DNA from: Geminisphaera colitermitum TAV2
GTDB taxonomy: Bacteria > Verrucomicrobiota > Verrucomicrobiia > Opitutales > Opitutaceae
Assembly (NCBI RefSeq): GCF_000171235.2
Contig: NZ_ABEA03000188.1
Location: forward strand, 1-64,000
Reading direction: 5' to 3'
DNA length: 64,000 bases
The position numbers and the translations under genes are program-made. Below the pieces are notes generated by a model. It did not search any database and was not told the origin of the DNA. It was given only the letters and a program-made list of their open reading frames with translations. Shown one piece after another: positions 26,046-33,172 of this stretch (its first letter is position 1; every line of letters starts with the position of its first letter).

Positions 26046-26079
26046 AACCCCCTTTGCCGACTTTTGCCGAGGGGTTTTT
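26046..26079 (+). terminator. Possible terminator at the upstream edge of the attC array
   Basis: AACCCC, a 19-nt loop, GGGGTT and a T run on the plus strand. The stem is short, so it is moderate as a terminator. It marks the left edge of the cassette region. Nothing else is seen in 25966-26045. Confidence 0.4.
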
Positions 26080-26086
26080 CCAAGTG

Positions 26087-26293
26087 ATGAAACCTACCGG
26101 GCAACTTTTATCAGACGATCACGAAAACGAAGCTCGTGGAGAAGGTATCTGCGACTTTTGTGGCGAACACGCACCTGCTCTCTGGGTCTTTAATTGCGGC
26201 CCTGTCGCCGGAGCCTGTTATTGCCGAAAATGTGCCCCCTTGTCCGAAACGGATGCGAACACCGAGCGCACTGACGCCGGAGGCGTTCAGTGA
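26087..26293 (+). CDS. Cassette gene 0: small Cys-rich protein
   Basis: 68 aa from MKPTGQLLSDDHENEARG. Two CxxC-type pairs (CDFCGEH and CYCRKCAP) suggest a zinc ribbon. Its end is part of attC1. I could not find this cassette's own leading core site, so the array's left boundary is unclear. Confidence 0.55.
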   Translation: MKPTGQLLSDDHENEARGEGICDFCGEHAPALWVFNCGPVAGACYCRKCAPLSETDANTERTDAGGVQ

Positions 26294-26308
26294 CGCGGCT
26301 GGTTAGCC
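26254..26308 (+). repeat. attC site 1
   Basis: R'' TGCGAAC, stem CACTGACGCC / GGCGTTCAGTG with one unpaired base, R' GTTAGCC. The unpaired base in one arm is the attC feature that sets strand choice. Confidence 0.75.
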
Positions 26309-26319
26309 TGTATCCAATT

Positions 26320-26559
26320 ATGAAATACGCAAAATCACAAAACGGCCTCATCCACCTAACCAACGAGTGCAATTCCGAATATACGCTCTGTGGAGATGCG
26401 TGGAATATCGATTCTGAAGAGGACGGCGTCGAAGAAGGGTTGGCTTGGGTCGATTGGCCAAGAGGCCCTGTCACATGCCCGAATTGTGCGGGTGTCATCC
26501 TGTCTTGTCGCCGCGTTCGAGTAGCTGTGGCTAACACCGAGACGAGGGAACGCCGATGA
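26320..26559 (+). CDS. Cassette gene 1: small protein with CPNC motif
   Basis: 79 aa from MKYAKSQNGLIHLTNECN. It contains C residues at NSEYTLCG and a CPNCAG pair, a possible zinc site, with a central acidic stretch. The start lies 11 bp after the attC1 core and the end runs into attC2, as usual for cassette genes. No function known. Confidence 0.65.
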   Translation: MKYAKSQNGLIHLTNECNSEYTLCGDAWNIDSEEDGVEEGLAWVDWPRGPVTCPNCAGVILSCRRVRVAVANTETRERR

Positions 26560-26620
26560 ACAACGACACGACATCATCAACGGGAACGTCATCGGCGTTC
26601 CCTCGGGCGACTGGTTCGGC
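26529..26620 (+). repeat. attC site 2 (long loop)
   Basis: R'' GGCTAAC, perfect 17-bp stem arms at 26543-26559 and 26589-26605 (CGAGGGAACGCCGATGA and complement), R' GTTCGGC. The 29-nt loop gives a site of ~92 bp. Confidence 0.8.
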
Positions 26621-26633
26621 AGCGGCCGCAAAA

Positions 26634-26885
26634 ATGCGGACACTCCGCCAATGCCTCGGCTTCACTCAGGCCGCGTTCGCGGCTCGCGCTGGAGTCAGTC
26701 GCGAATCCGTCGCCGCCTACGAATGCGGAAATCTCGCATGGCCGGCCTCGGCGATCTCACTCTTGGCTGCGGATAGTGACCTTCGCGCCCGACTCGCGGC
26801 GAAACTCGGCGAGCTAGCAGAGATCGCACGGGGTTTCGAGCTGCCGAACCCGAAAGCGCCCGATCCGAAGGATTCGGGCAGGTGA
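26634..26885 (+). CDS. Cassette gene 2: XRE-family HTH regulator
   Basis: 83 aa from MRTLRQCLGFTQAAFAARAG. The ORF-track start at 26556 would place 26 residues inside attC2, so the later ATG is preferred. The helix-turn-helix covers FTQAAFAARAGVSRESVAAYECG. A free-standing XRE domain in a cassette may be an antitoxin-type regulator, but no toxin partner is next to it. Confidence 0.75.
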   Translation: MRTLRQCLGFTQAAFAARAGVSRESVAAYECGNLAWPASAISLLAADSDLRARLAAKLGELAEIARGFELPNPKAPDPKDSGR

Positions 26886-26895
26886 ATTGTTAGCC
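26843..26895 (+). repeat. attC site 3
   Basis: R'' GCCGAAC, stem GCCCGATCC / GGATTCGGGC with one extra base in the right arm, GAA loop, R' GTTAGCC. Confidence 0.85.
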
Positions 26896-26901
26896 TTTAT
26901 C

Positions 26902-27201
26902 ATGAAATTAGAACTACCAAAAATAACTCTTGAGCAGCGAGAGATGAGCCCGCTGCTCAACATCCTAGGCGAAGCATTCCGCACCGATAATGCTGATGGA
27001 GCCGTAACCGGCCCCGGCGAGCCGGGGCCTGCAAGGGCAGTCCGCGACGGAGCGGTGTTTCGGCATTACGAAGCCTTGTGTGGAGATTTGCGTGCCCGCG
27101 TCGAAGCCATCGCGCAAGAGGCTTTTGTCGCAGGGGCAAATTACGCCAAGGCTAACACCACCGGCCCGGTGGGCGAAGCCTCACCGGAGACACATGGTTA
27201 G
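26902..27201 (+). CDS. Cassette gene 3: small protein, unknown
   Basis: 99 aa from MKLELPKITLEQREMSPL. A helical pattern is seen (FRHYEALCGDLRARVEAIAQEAFVAGANYAKA). The C-terminal ~15 residues are encoded by attC4. The start lies 7 bp after the core site. No family recognised. Confidence 0.65.
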   Translation: MKLELPKITLEQREMSPLLNILGEAFRTDNADGAVTGPGEPGPARAVRDGAVFRHYEALCGDLRARVEAIAQEAFVAGANYAKANTTGPVGEASPETHG

Positions 27202-27203
27202 AC
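27150..27203 (+). repeat. attC site 4
   Basis: R'' GGCTAAC, stem CCGGTGGGC / GCCTCACCGG with one extrahelical T, GAA loop, R' GTTAGAC. Confidence 0.85.
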
Positions 27204-27215
27204 CGTCTTTATTTT

Positions 27216-27602
27216 ATGAATACAAAAAAACTATCAACGCCCATAAGGAAATGCCTCTTCATTCGTGAGAACGGGTTCTACATGCTGGAAATCCCCGAAG
27301 GAACAATCGCGGACAATGCCGAGGCCAACCCCGGCACTCTGCGCGTAGAGGATGCGATAACAGGCGAGGTGCTTTGGTCTAACGTCCGAGATGAGCCATG
27401 CGAGATGGCGAGTAACGAAAATCAAAAATGCTTTACGAATACCTGCGTAGCAACAATCGCATTGGCTCTGGCGTCTTGTTCGGTGGTTTGTTTTTCTTTT
27501 CTTATTACCAGCGACTTTCGCTTGCCGATTTGCTTCTTTTTCAGGCTGACGGTTTTTTGCGGTGCCTCTCAGTTTTTTCAGGCTGACGGTTTTAGTTTTT
27601 AA
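27216..27602 (+). CDS. Cassette gene 4, running through attC5
   Basis: 128 aa by ORF. The first ~55 residues (IRKCLFIRENGFYMLEIPEGTI and on) look like a small beta domain. The rest is translated attC5 and the T-rich next cassette, giving an unnatural Cys/Phe-rich hydrophobic tail. The original stop may have been lost, so only the N-terminal part is likely meaningful. Confidence 0.45.
   Translation: MNTKKLSTPIRKCLFIRENGFYMLEIPEGTIADNAEANPGTLRVEDAITGEVLWSNVRDEPCEMASNENQKCFTNTCVATIALALASCSVVCFSFLITSDFRLPICFFFRLTVFCGASQFFQADGFSF
27377..27484 (+). repeat. attC site 5 (long)
   Basis: R'' GTCTAAC, stem GAGCCATGCGA / TCGCATTGGCTC with an extrahelical base, loop ~50 nt, R' GTTCGGT. Confidence 0.75.
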
Positions 27603-27850
27603 TATATCGCCTCCCCCCCCCCCTCTTACCGAACGTCAAAGATGAGCCGCGTGGCTGCAAACAAAAAAGGGGAATCGCTTTCTCAAAAATATCACGAACA
27701 ACGTGGCGCCAGCCACGTTGGCTCCAGCGCCTTGTTCGGCAGTTTGTCTTCTTTTCTTTTTCAGGCTGACGGGGAGGGGAGGGATAATAATATACTACAA
27801 CTCCGCCACCTGATCTTCTTTTCCGTGCCTCTCAGCTTTGCCGAACACGT
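27479..27850 (+). other. ORF-less cassettes 5 and 6
   Basis: Cassette 5 (27479-27734) and the truncated cassette 6 (from 27735) contain T-rich sequence with three copies of ttttcaggctgacgg and a poly-C run (27612-27624), but no credible gene. The ORF 27642-28022 runs across attC6 into the F gene in the wrong frame. Confidence 0.65.
27629..27740 (+). repeat. attC site 6 (long, branched)
   Basis: R'' ACCGAAC, stem GAGCCGCGTGGC / GCCACGTTGGCTC with an extra base, R' GTTCGGC. The loop includes a secondary hairpin (AACGTGGC/GCCACGTT). A lone R''-type GCCGAAC at 27840-27846 marks the end of the last, incomplete cassette. Confidence 0.78.
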
Positions 27851-27882
27851 AATTCTCCGAACCCGCCTTCGTATATCCACCC

Positions 27883-29457
27883 ATGCCCAGCATCCTTCTC
27901 AAACCCGTTCCGCACACCGAGGCCGTTGCTTGGCTCAAGGGCAAACCTTCGATTGCCTCCAGTGTCTTTGGGAAACTCATCCCGGAGATCAGGGCGCGGG
28001 TGTTTGCCGTGTCGGGCATTGAGTCGGCAAAAGTGCTGCAATCGCTCCGTGACCGCATCGCCGATCTCCCGCTCGGCGGAGATTGGGACGCGATCAAACG
28101 CGACCTCGTCAACGACATCTCCCCGTTCGTCGCGGAGGGTGACGACGCCGAGGCCGCCGCGGAGCGAAAGGCGGAGCTGCTGTTGCGCACGCACGGCTAC
28201 CAATCCTACGCCGCCGCCCAGTATCAGGTCATGGACCGCCAGCGCGACGTGTTCCCCTACTGGCGCTACAACTCCGCGCAGGATGCCCACGTCCGCGACA
28301 GCCACCGCGCCCTCGACGGCGTCGTGTTGCCCCACGACGATCCCTTTTGGACCACCCATTGGCCTCCTTGGGATTATGGGTGCCGCTGCACCACTGTCGG
28401 CCTCAGCCGCTCCGACGTGGAAGACATTGCCGCCGAAGATCAGAAAAAACCGGCGGATCAACGCTCCATCCTCTCCCCCGACCAGCGCCGCATCATGTCC
28501 ACCAGTGGATACCTGGTGCGCGGCCCCACGACTAATATAGATGTGCGCAGCCCGCGGGATCGCGGACGCCCCGACGCTTACTCCTGGCAACCCGGCGAAC
28601 TCCGCCTCCCCGTAGCCGACCTGCGCAAACGCTACGAAGCCCCCGTCTGGTCCGCCTTCGAATCCTTCGCCCGCAAGCAATCGCTGGATGACGGCCGCAC
28701 GCTCTGGGGCTGGCTCGAAGGCGACGACACGGGATCGACAACAAAACCCGCCACGCCCTCGCCGACGCCCGCATTGCCGGAGGAGAAGCCGCTCCGTCTC
28801 ACCCTGCCCGAGCCGGAGCCCGCGCCGGCGAAGCCACGACAAGCGCCGGTCAGCCAGGCGTTGCAGGTAAAGGCCCGCGGCCCCGTCCGCAAAGCCGTGA
28901 AGCGCGCCCTCGAACTGGTGGACAAAGCGCACGATGACGGCGCGCTGCCGCCGCTCCCGGTCACGGGCAGCGCCGGCCATCCCGGTGCCTACGGCGCCTA
29001 TCGCCATGCCATGGGCGGCGCGCCGGTTAACATCGGTGTATCCGAAAAGTCTCCGCACAAGCTCAACACCATGACACACGAGCTGGGGCATTTTCTGGAC
29101 CATCAGGCACTCGGCGAGGCCGGTCGCTTCGCCTCGCAGGAAAGCCCGCTGCTGGAAGGCTGGCGGCGTGTAGTAGCCGACAGCGGCCCGATCCGGCGCA
29201 TCCAGGAAAAGATGGAGACGATCACCCACTCGGGCGTGCGGCAGCACCTGGATTATCTGCTGCGCGGACGGGAAATCTGGGCGCGGGCCTATGCCCAGTA
29301 CGTGGCCACGCGCACCGGGGATGCCGAAATGCTGGCGGAGCTGGACTCCATGCGCAGCAAACCCGGTTACGGCGAATATGTGACCTGGACCGCAGAGGAG
29401 TTTGCACCGATCGCCGAAGAGATTGATGATGTATTCCGCCAGAAAGGATGGATCTGA
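27883..29457 (+). CDS. Mu F-like head morphogenesis protein fused to a zincin-type metallopeptidase domain
   Basis: 524 aa. Residues ~60-180 hold the Mu F domain, with SAQDAHVRDSHRALDGVVLP, an FW element and DYGCRCTTVGL. Residues ~260-300 are a Pro-rich linker. The C-terminal ~200 residues contain THELGHFLDH (HExxH-like HELGH, ~398-402), typical of gluzincin/ADP-ribosyl-toxin-associated metallopeptidases. F is a minor capsid protein that acts early in head assembly. The peptidase could mature the head or act on the cell during entry (inference). First head gene after the attC array. Confidence 0.85.
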   Translation: MPSILLKPVPHTEAVAWLKGKPSIASSVFGKLIPEIRARVFAVSGIESAKVLQSLRDRIADLPLGGDWDAIKRDLVNDISPFVAEGDDAEAAAERKAELLLRTHGYQSYAAAQYQVMDRQRDVFPYWRYNSAQDAHVRDSHRALDGVVLPHDDPFWTTHWPPWDYGCRCTTVGLSRSDVEDIAAEDQKKPADQRSILSPDQRRIMSTSGYLVRGPTTNIDVRSPRDRGRPDAYSWQPGELRLPVADLRKRYEAPVWSAFESFARKQSLDDGRTLWGWLEGDDTGSTTKPATPSPTPALPEEKPLRLTLPEPEPAPAKPRQAPVSQALQVKARGPVRKAVKRALELVDKAHDDGALPPLPVTGSAGHPGAYGAYRHAMGGAPVNIGVSEKSPHKLNTMTHELGHFLDHQALGEAGRFASQESPLLEGWRRVVADSGPIRRIQEKMETITHSGVRQHLDYLLRGREIWARAYAQYVATRTGDAEMLAELDSMRSKPGYGEYVTWTAEEFAPIAEEIDDVFRQKGWI

Positions 29458-29459
29458 TC

Positions 29460-29642
29460 ATGGAAACCACACCTCCCGAAAGCCCGACACCCGACGAAAC
29501 TGCCGCCGAACGCGAGGAGACCATCCTCGCCCTCATGTCGGAACTGGGCTGCTCCCGCGAATCGGCGGAGGCGCTGGCGGGGATGCACGGCGATGTGGTG
29601 GAAGCAGATGAGGTCAGATCACATCTGAACGAGGACAGCTAG
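29460..29642 (+). CDS. Small acidic phage protein (UBA-like)
   Basis: 60 aa starting 2 bp after the F gene. It contains ILALMSELGCSRESAEALAGMHGDV, a three-helix UBA-like pattern. Its 3' end overlaps the end of the convergent moron gene by ~29 bp. Confidence 0.5.
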   Translation: METTPPESPTPDETAAEREETILALMSELGCSRESAEALAGMHGDVVEADEVRSHLNEDS

Positions 29643-30321
29643 AACACCGGGGTTCCTGATTCCGGGTTATTTCGCGGATTTTGATCTGGTCCGCCAAGGG
29701 GGCGTTCGGGTTAGAATTATCCCAGTGGATTTCGAAAACTTGAGGAGGGTCTGATGCATAACCCTCGGCTTGAGCTTGGAGTGTATACCGCAAGCAATCG
29801 CCAGGTTTTACTCTGCCACAGAAATTACGATCGAGCTTGTGAACACACGGAGAAATTTCCTCTCGGTGTCGCCGGCTTCTTCCGGTTGGATCATCATAAT
29901 ATACCGCCATCTCGAAAAACTCTTCGTATGGAACATCTATTACATTGTTGGAATTTACCCATTTGAACCGCAATGGAAATGGGAGCGACAGTCTTCTAAA
30001 ATCTCCTTCTCTGGTATGCTTGGCGATCTCAACCAAGACCACTCGGCAGTTTTTTGGTGTTCTCCATTTGGTCAAATTCTGAACCTTTGCATGTATCCAA
30101 TAGTCTTCTGTGTCATAGTCATTTTCAGCGATGCGGCCGGGGGGATGAATGAATGTTCCGATAGGATTATTCAGTTCGATTCGCAGTTTGATCGGTAACA
30201 ACCTTGCTCGCAGCCAATCACCGAACAATGCGACTATGACAGCGAAGAAGGTTCCCAATGCTGCTGCCAAAGTGCCGACCGTGTTCCCAACTTCCAGAAT
30301 AGATGTAGATTTGGTGCCCAT
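29614..30321 (-). CDS. Membrane-anchored moron protein, unknown
   Basis: 235 aa, on the strand opposite to all surrounding head genes. An N-terminal membrane helix (VGTLAAALGTFFAVIVALFG) is followed by a beta-rich cytoplasmic or periplasmic domain (KLRIELNNPIGTFIHPPG, WIHAKVQNLTKW). Base composition is visibly lower in GC than its neighbours and codon use differs, suggesting recent acquisition. It is probably expressed in the lysogen and may be a superinfection-exclusion or defence gene (inference). Confidence 0.7.
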   Translation of the reverse strand: MGTKSTSILEVGNTVGTLAAALGTFFAVIVALFGDWLRARLLPIKLRIELNNPIGTFIHPPGRIAENDYDTEDYWIHAKVQNLTKWRTPKNCRVVLVEIAKHTREGDFRRLSLPFPLRFKWVNSNNVIDVPYEEFFEMAVYYDDPTGRSRRHREEISPCVHKLDRNFCGRVKPGDCLRYTLQAQAEGYASDPPQVFEIHWDNSNPNAPLADQIKIREITRNQEPRCSSCPRSDVI

Positions 30322-30397
30322 AGGTATGGTGGTTCCTTTATATCGCGGTGTTCTCCACTCGCCCAGTCAATCAAGTAACCGCGCCATCCTCCCCACA

Positions 30398-30438
30398 CCC
30401 CCCCGCCCGGCTTCGCCGCCGACGGGGGTTTTTTGTTT
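30398..30438 (+). terminator. Terminator upstream of the gene at 30448
   Basis: A GC-rich hairpin (CCCCC...CCGGC ttc GCCG...CGGGGG) is followed by TTTTTTGTTT on the plus strand. It would stop rightward transcripts from the early/F region, implying a new promoter for the remaining head genes or anti-termination. Confidence 0.6.
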
Positions 30439-30447
30439 AATCGCGGC

Positions 30448-30726
30448 ATGGACCGCGCTCTCGAATGCCATCGCCGCAACCAGAAAAATCACTTTCGCCG
30501 CAGCGCCCTCCGCCGGATCGGGCTGACCGTCACCGCCGGCGATTACCTGCGGATCGCGATGCGGATCAGGGAAAACAAGTCGGGCGTCGTTTTCCTCGGC
30601 CACGGCCGGCCCGGCTCCACGCTCTGGCGGGTGAAGTGGCGCGGCGCTTACCTCACCGTCGTCTGGGGTCACCGCACCGATCGCCCCGTCACCACCTGGC
30701 GCTTCCGCGGGAAGCGCCGCCGGTAA
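30448..30726 (+). CDS. Small basic phage protein
   Basis: 92 aa from MDRALECHRRNQKNHFRR. It resembles a small beta-barrel (GLTVTAGDYLRIAMRIRENKSGVVFLGH and WRVKWRGAYLTVVWGHRTD). Possibly a phage protein of the F-G interval. Function unknown. Confidence 0.6.
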   Translation: MDRALECHRRNQKNHFRRSALRRIGLTVTAGDYLRIAMRIRENKSGVVFLGHGRPGSTLWRVKWRGAYLTVVWGHRTDRPVTTWRFRGKRRR

Positions 30727-30732
30727 CCGGCT

Positions 30733-31215
30733 ATGCAAATCCGCGACACCATTTCCCCCTCCCTGGCCAAGCTCGCCGCCGGCATTGAGAATAAAAAGCC
30801 CATCCTCGAAGCGATGGGGACGCAACTGGCATCCCTCACCCAACGCGCCTTCAACGAACCCGACCTGCGCCCCGCTCCCTGGCCGGCGAAGCGCGACGGC
30901 TCCCCCGCCACCCTCCGCAAAAACCAGGTCCTCGTCCGCTCCATCCGCATCACCGACCTCACCAACGATTCCGTCACCGTCAGCACCGACCGCCTCTATG
31001 CCGCCATTCACCAGTTCGGCGGCGAAATCCGCGCCAAAGGCAAAGCCCTCCGATTCCAGCTTGGAGGCAAGACGATCTTCGCCAAAAAAGTCAAAATCCC
31101 CCCCCGCCCCTTTTTCCCGATCATCAACGGACAATTCACCGATCAAGCCCGCGACAAAATCCGCCGCGTCGGTGAAGAGAAAATCGCCGCCCTCACCAAG
31201 CCCCCCGGTTCCTGA
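30733..31215 (+). CDS. Mu G-like virion morphogenesis protein
   Basis: 160 aa. The N-terminal helix MQIRDTISPSLAKLAAGIE, a middle RSIRITDLTNDSVTVSTDRLYAAIHQFGG and a C-terminal PPRPFFPI are characteristic of the phage virion morphogenesis/tail-completion family (Mu gpG, P2 gpS). It lies in its expected place between the F and protease genes. Confidence 0.85.
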   Translation: MQIRDTISPSLAKLAAGIENKKPILEAMGTQLASLTQRAFNEPDLRPAPWPAKRDGSPATLRKNQVLVRSIRITDLTNDSVTVSTDRLYAAIHQFGGEIRAKGKALRFQLGGKTIFAKKVKIPPRPFFPIINGQFTDQARDKIRRVGEEKIAALTKPPGS

Positions 31216-31557
31216 TCGCCCGAAGTGGCGCGGGCTTTTGTTGCCAATCCCAATCGCCCGCTGTAGGGGCGTCGCTTGCGACGCCCGCAATCCGATGTAG
31301 CGCAGGCGTCCCGCCTGCAATCCAGCCTGCCGCGCGAAGCGCCGCACTCCATAAAAGTCACCGCGCTTCGCGCTATAGACAAGATGGCAGGCGGGACGCC
31401 TGCGCTACGTCAGAATGCGGGCGGGACGCCCGCCCGTTGGATGTTCAGCGTTGGATGTTCGACGTTGGATGTTCGCACCGCAACGCGGTGCGCGTCACCT
31501 TCCCCACACGCGCCACCCGCCTTAGTCATCCCTCCCCACATCGGGCACACTGACGGC
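31216..31557. repeat. 342-bp repeat-built spacer before the protease gene
   Basis: It contains tgtagcgcaggcgtcccgcc and its reverse complement ~90 bp away, a cgcgaagcgc palindrome pair, and three GTTGGATGTTC-type units (31437-31480) shared with the MuA- and MuB-like genes. It is open in the frame of the downstream gene, but the encoded peptide (AGGTPALRQ, FSVGCSTLDV) is repeat-derived. I treat it as non-coding. Confidence 0.7.
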
Positions 31558-32535
31558 GTGATTATCGCCTTCCGCTCACCCGTTCCGCTGCCCGCCGGCA
31601 ACCCACCTCCGGCGCGCCTCTGCGTTCTCCCCTGGGGCCGCAACGAAGGTGTGCAGGCGTCACCCATCTGTAACGAAACCACGGCCGCGCTCCTGCCGCA
31701 AAACCAGCGTATCGCCAACTTCGATACCGCTATTCTCGACTTCAACCACAACACCCTCCCCGGCACCGAAGCCTACAAGTCCGACAAGGAACCCCGCAAG
31801 ATCGCCGCCAAGGGCAAAGTCGAACTGATCCCCGGCGAAGGACTGTATTTCTCCGCCCTCGACTGGACCCCCGAAGGCAAGGACGCCTGGACCGGCGGCC
31901 ACTTCCCCGACCTCTCCCCCGCCGTCAAAATGAACGACGCCGGCGAAGTCATCTTCATCCACAGCGCCGGCCTCTGCCAGCAAGGCAGCATCACCGGGCT
32001 GCACGCATTTTCCGTCGGCGGCCTGCCGGCGATGAAAGCCAGCACCGCCACACCACCAACCACACCACCCATGGACTACAAAAAACTCCTCTGCATCACC
32101 TACGGTCTCGACCCGGAAAAAGCCACCGACGCCGAAATCGAAGCCGCCGCCGCCGCGTTCGCCAAAAAGAACGCCGAGACGCCCGCCAAGCCGGAAACAC
32201 CGTCGGCCGATCCCGCCGCCACCGCCGCCATCACGGCCCTCACCGCCAGCGTCAAAGCCATCAATGACCGCATGGAAACGCAGGACCGCCAGATCATCAT
32301 CAACCAGGCGCTCGCCCAGGGAAAAGTCATCCCCAACGGCGTTGAAAAACTCCCCCTTGAGCAGTTCAAGACTGTCGTGGACGCCCTCCCCGCCGACCAG
32401 GTGCCGATGGACAAACGCACACCCGAAGGCGTCAAAGCATTCACCTCGCCCGGTCTCGGCAACGACGCCGAACAAGCCGCCATCAACCGCCAGCTCGGCC
32501 TCTCCCCCGAGACCTTCGCCAAGCACAACAAGTAA
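31558..32535 (+). CDS. Mu I-like prohead protease/scaffold
   Basis: 325 aa using a GTG start (MIIAFRSPVPLPAGNPPP). The ORF-track start at 31276 adds ~94 repeat-derived residues that I reject. The Mu gpI pattern is visible: IANFDTAILDFNHNTLPGTEAY and GHFPDLSPAVKMNDAG, followed by an internal scaffold-like charged region beginning near MDYKKLLCITYGLD. That internal Met may start a separate scaffold product, as gpZ does in Mu. Confidence 0.8.
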   Translation: MIIAFRSPVPLPAGNPPPARLCVLPWGRNEGVQASPICNETTAALLPQNQRIANFDTAILDFNHNTLPGTEAYKSDKEPRKIAAKGKVELIPGEGLYFSALDWTPEGKDAWTGGHFPDLSPAVKMNDAGEVIFIHSAGLCQQGSITGLHAFSVGGLPAMKASTATPPTTPPMDYKKLLCITYGLDPEKATDAEIEAAAAAFAKKNAETPAKPETPSADPAATAAITALTASVKAINDRMETQDRQIIINQALAQGKVIPNGVEKLPLEQFKTVVDALPADQVPMDKRTPEGVKAFTSPGLGNDAEQAAINRQLGLSPETFAKHNK

Positions 32536-32644
32536 AACCGGCTGACGCCGGAAATCCTAAACAACGGAAAAATCCTAAATCCCAAACAGTCACCGCGGCT
32601 CCGCCGCCCTGTATCCAATTCTCAACTCTTAATTCGTAATCAAA

Positions 32645-33055
32645 ATGCCAGCCGCCACCTCTGCCATCAACACTGACTTCCGCCTCGGCGACGAGTTCGC
32701 CTATCCGGTTGCCGCCGCCACCAAGATCTGGCTCGGCACCCTCGTCGCTCTCGACGCCACCGGCCGCGCCGTTCCCGCCGCCAACACCGCCGCCCTCAAA
32801 GTCGCCGGCGTCTCCCAGCAGGACATCGACAACTCCGACGGCGCCGCCGGCGACCAGCTCGTCAACCTCCGCCGTGGCGTCCACAAATTCGCCAACAGCG
32901 CCACGGCTCCGCTCACCGTCGCCGACCTCCTCACCGTCGCCCTGGTGGAGGACGACTGCACCGTCACGAAGACGGCCACCAACAACATCAAGGCCGGCCG
33001 CGTGCTGGCGATCGACGCCGACGGCGGCATCTGGATCGACACCCGCGACACCTGA
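32645..33055 (+). CDS. Head decoration/cement protein
   Basis: 136 aa, beta-rich (KIWLGTLVALDATGRAVPAA, then VEDDCTVTKTATNNIKAGRVLAIDADGGIWI). It fits the decoration/DUF2190-type proteins encoded between protease and major head protein. It would stabilise the expanded capsid. Confidence 0.7.
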   Translation: MPAATSAINTDFRLGDEFAYPVAAATKIWLGTLVALDATGRAVPAANTAALKVAGVSQQDIDNSDGAAGDQLVNLRRGVHKFANSATAPLTVADLLTVALVEDDCTVTKTATNNIKAGRVLAIDADGGIWIDTRDT

Positions 33056-33172
33056 AAAAACTGAAAGCTAAAAACTAAAAGCTAAAATAAAACCAACCCG
33101 TATCCAAACATCAACGACAGCCGAAATCTGATTTTAGCTTTTTAGCGTTTCAGCTTTCAGCCTTTTCCAAAA
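33056..33172 (+). repeat. Mirror-paired AAAGCT/AGCTTT junction repeat
   Basis: The upstream half is ctgaaagctaaaaactaaaa. The downstream half is gattttagctttttagcg followed by tttcagctttcag. Both sit between stop and start codons, and the leader ends CTTTTCCAAAAATG with no Shine-Dalgarno. Confidence 0.8.

Larger units (their letters stand above)
26046..27882 (+). mobile_element. Integron cassette array without integrase (CALIN) inside the prophage
   Basis: Six attC sites in one orientation delimit cassettes of ~256-312 bp. For six consecutive cassettes the 7-bp R' core at the start is the exact reverse complement of the R'' core at its end: GTTAGCC/GGCTAAC, GTTCGGC/GCCGAAC, GTTAGCC/GGCTAAC, GTTAGAC/GTCTAAC, GTTCGGT/ACCGAAC, GTTCGGC/GCCGAAC. 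Only cassette insertion explains this well. No intI gene or attI was seen in the window. The last site is incomplete and runs into the phage F gene leader. Confidence 0.88.

Noticed and set aside
26556-26633. Upstream start of the cassette XRE gene
   Set aside because: The extra 26 residues are encoded by attC2; the ATG at 26634 gives a standard XRE domain.
27642-28022. 126-aa ORF across attC6 into the F gene
   Set aside because: Crosses an attC stem and then runs out of frame through the well-supported F gene.
31276-31557. N-terminal 94 residues of the protease ORF
   Set aside because: Encoded by dispersed inverted repeats rather than conserved gpI sequence; the GTG at 31558 is preferred.
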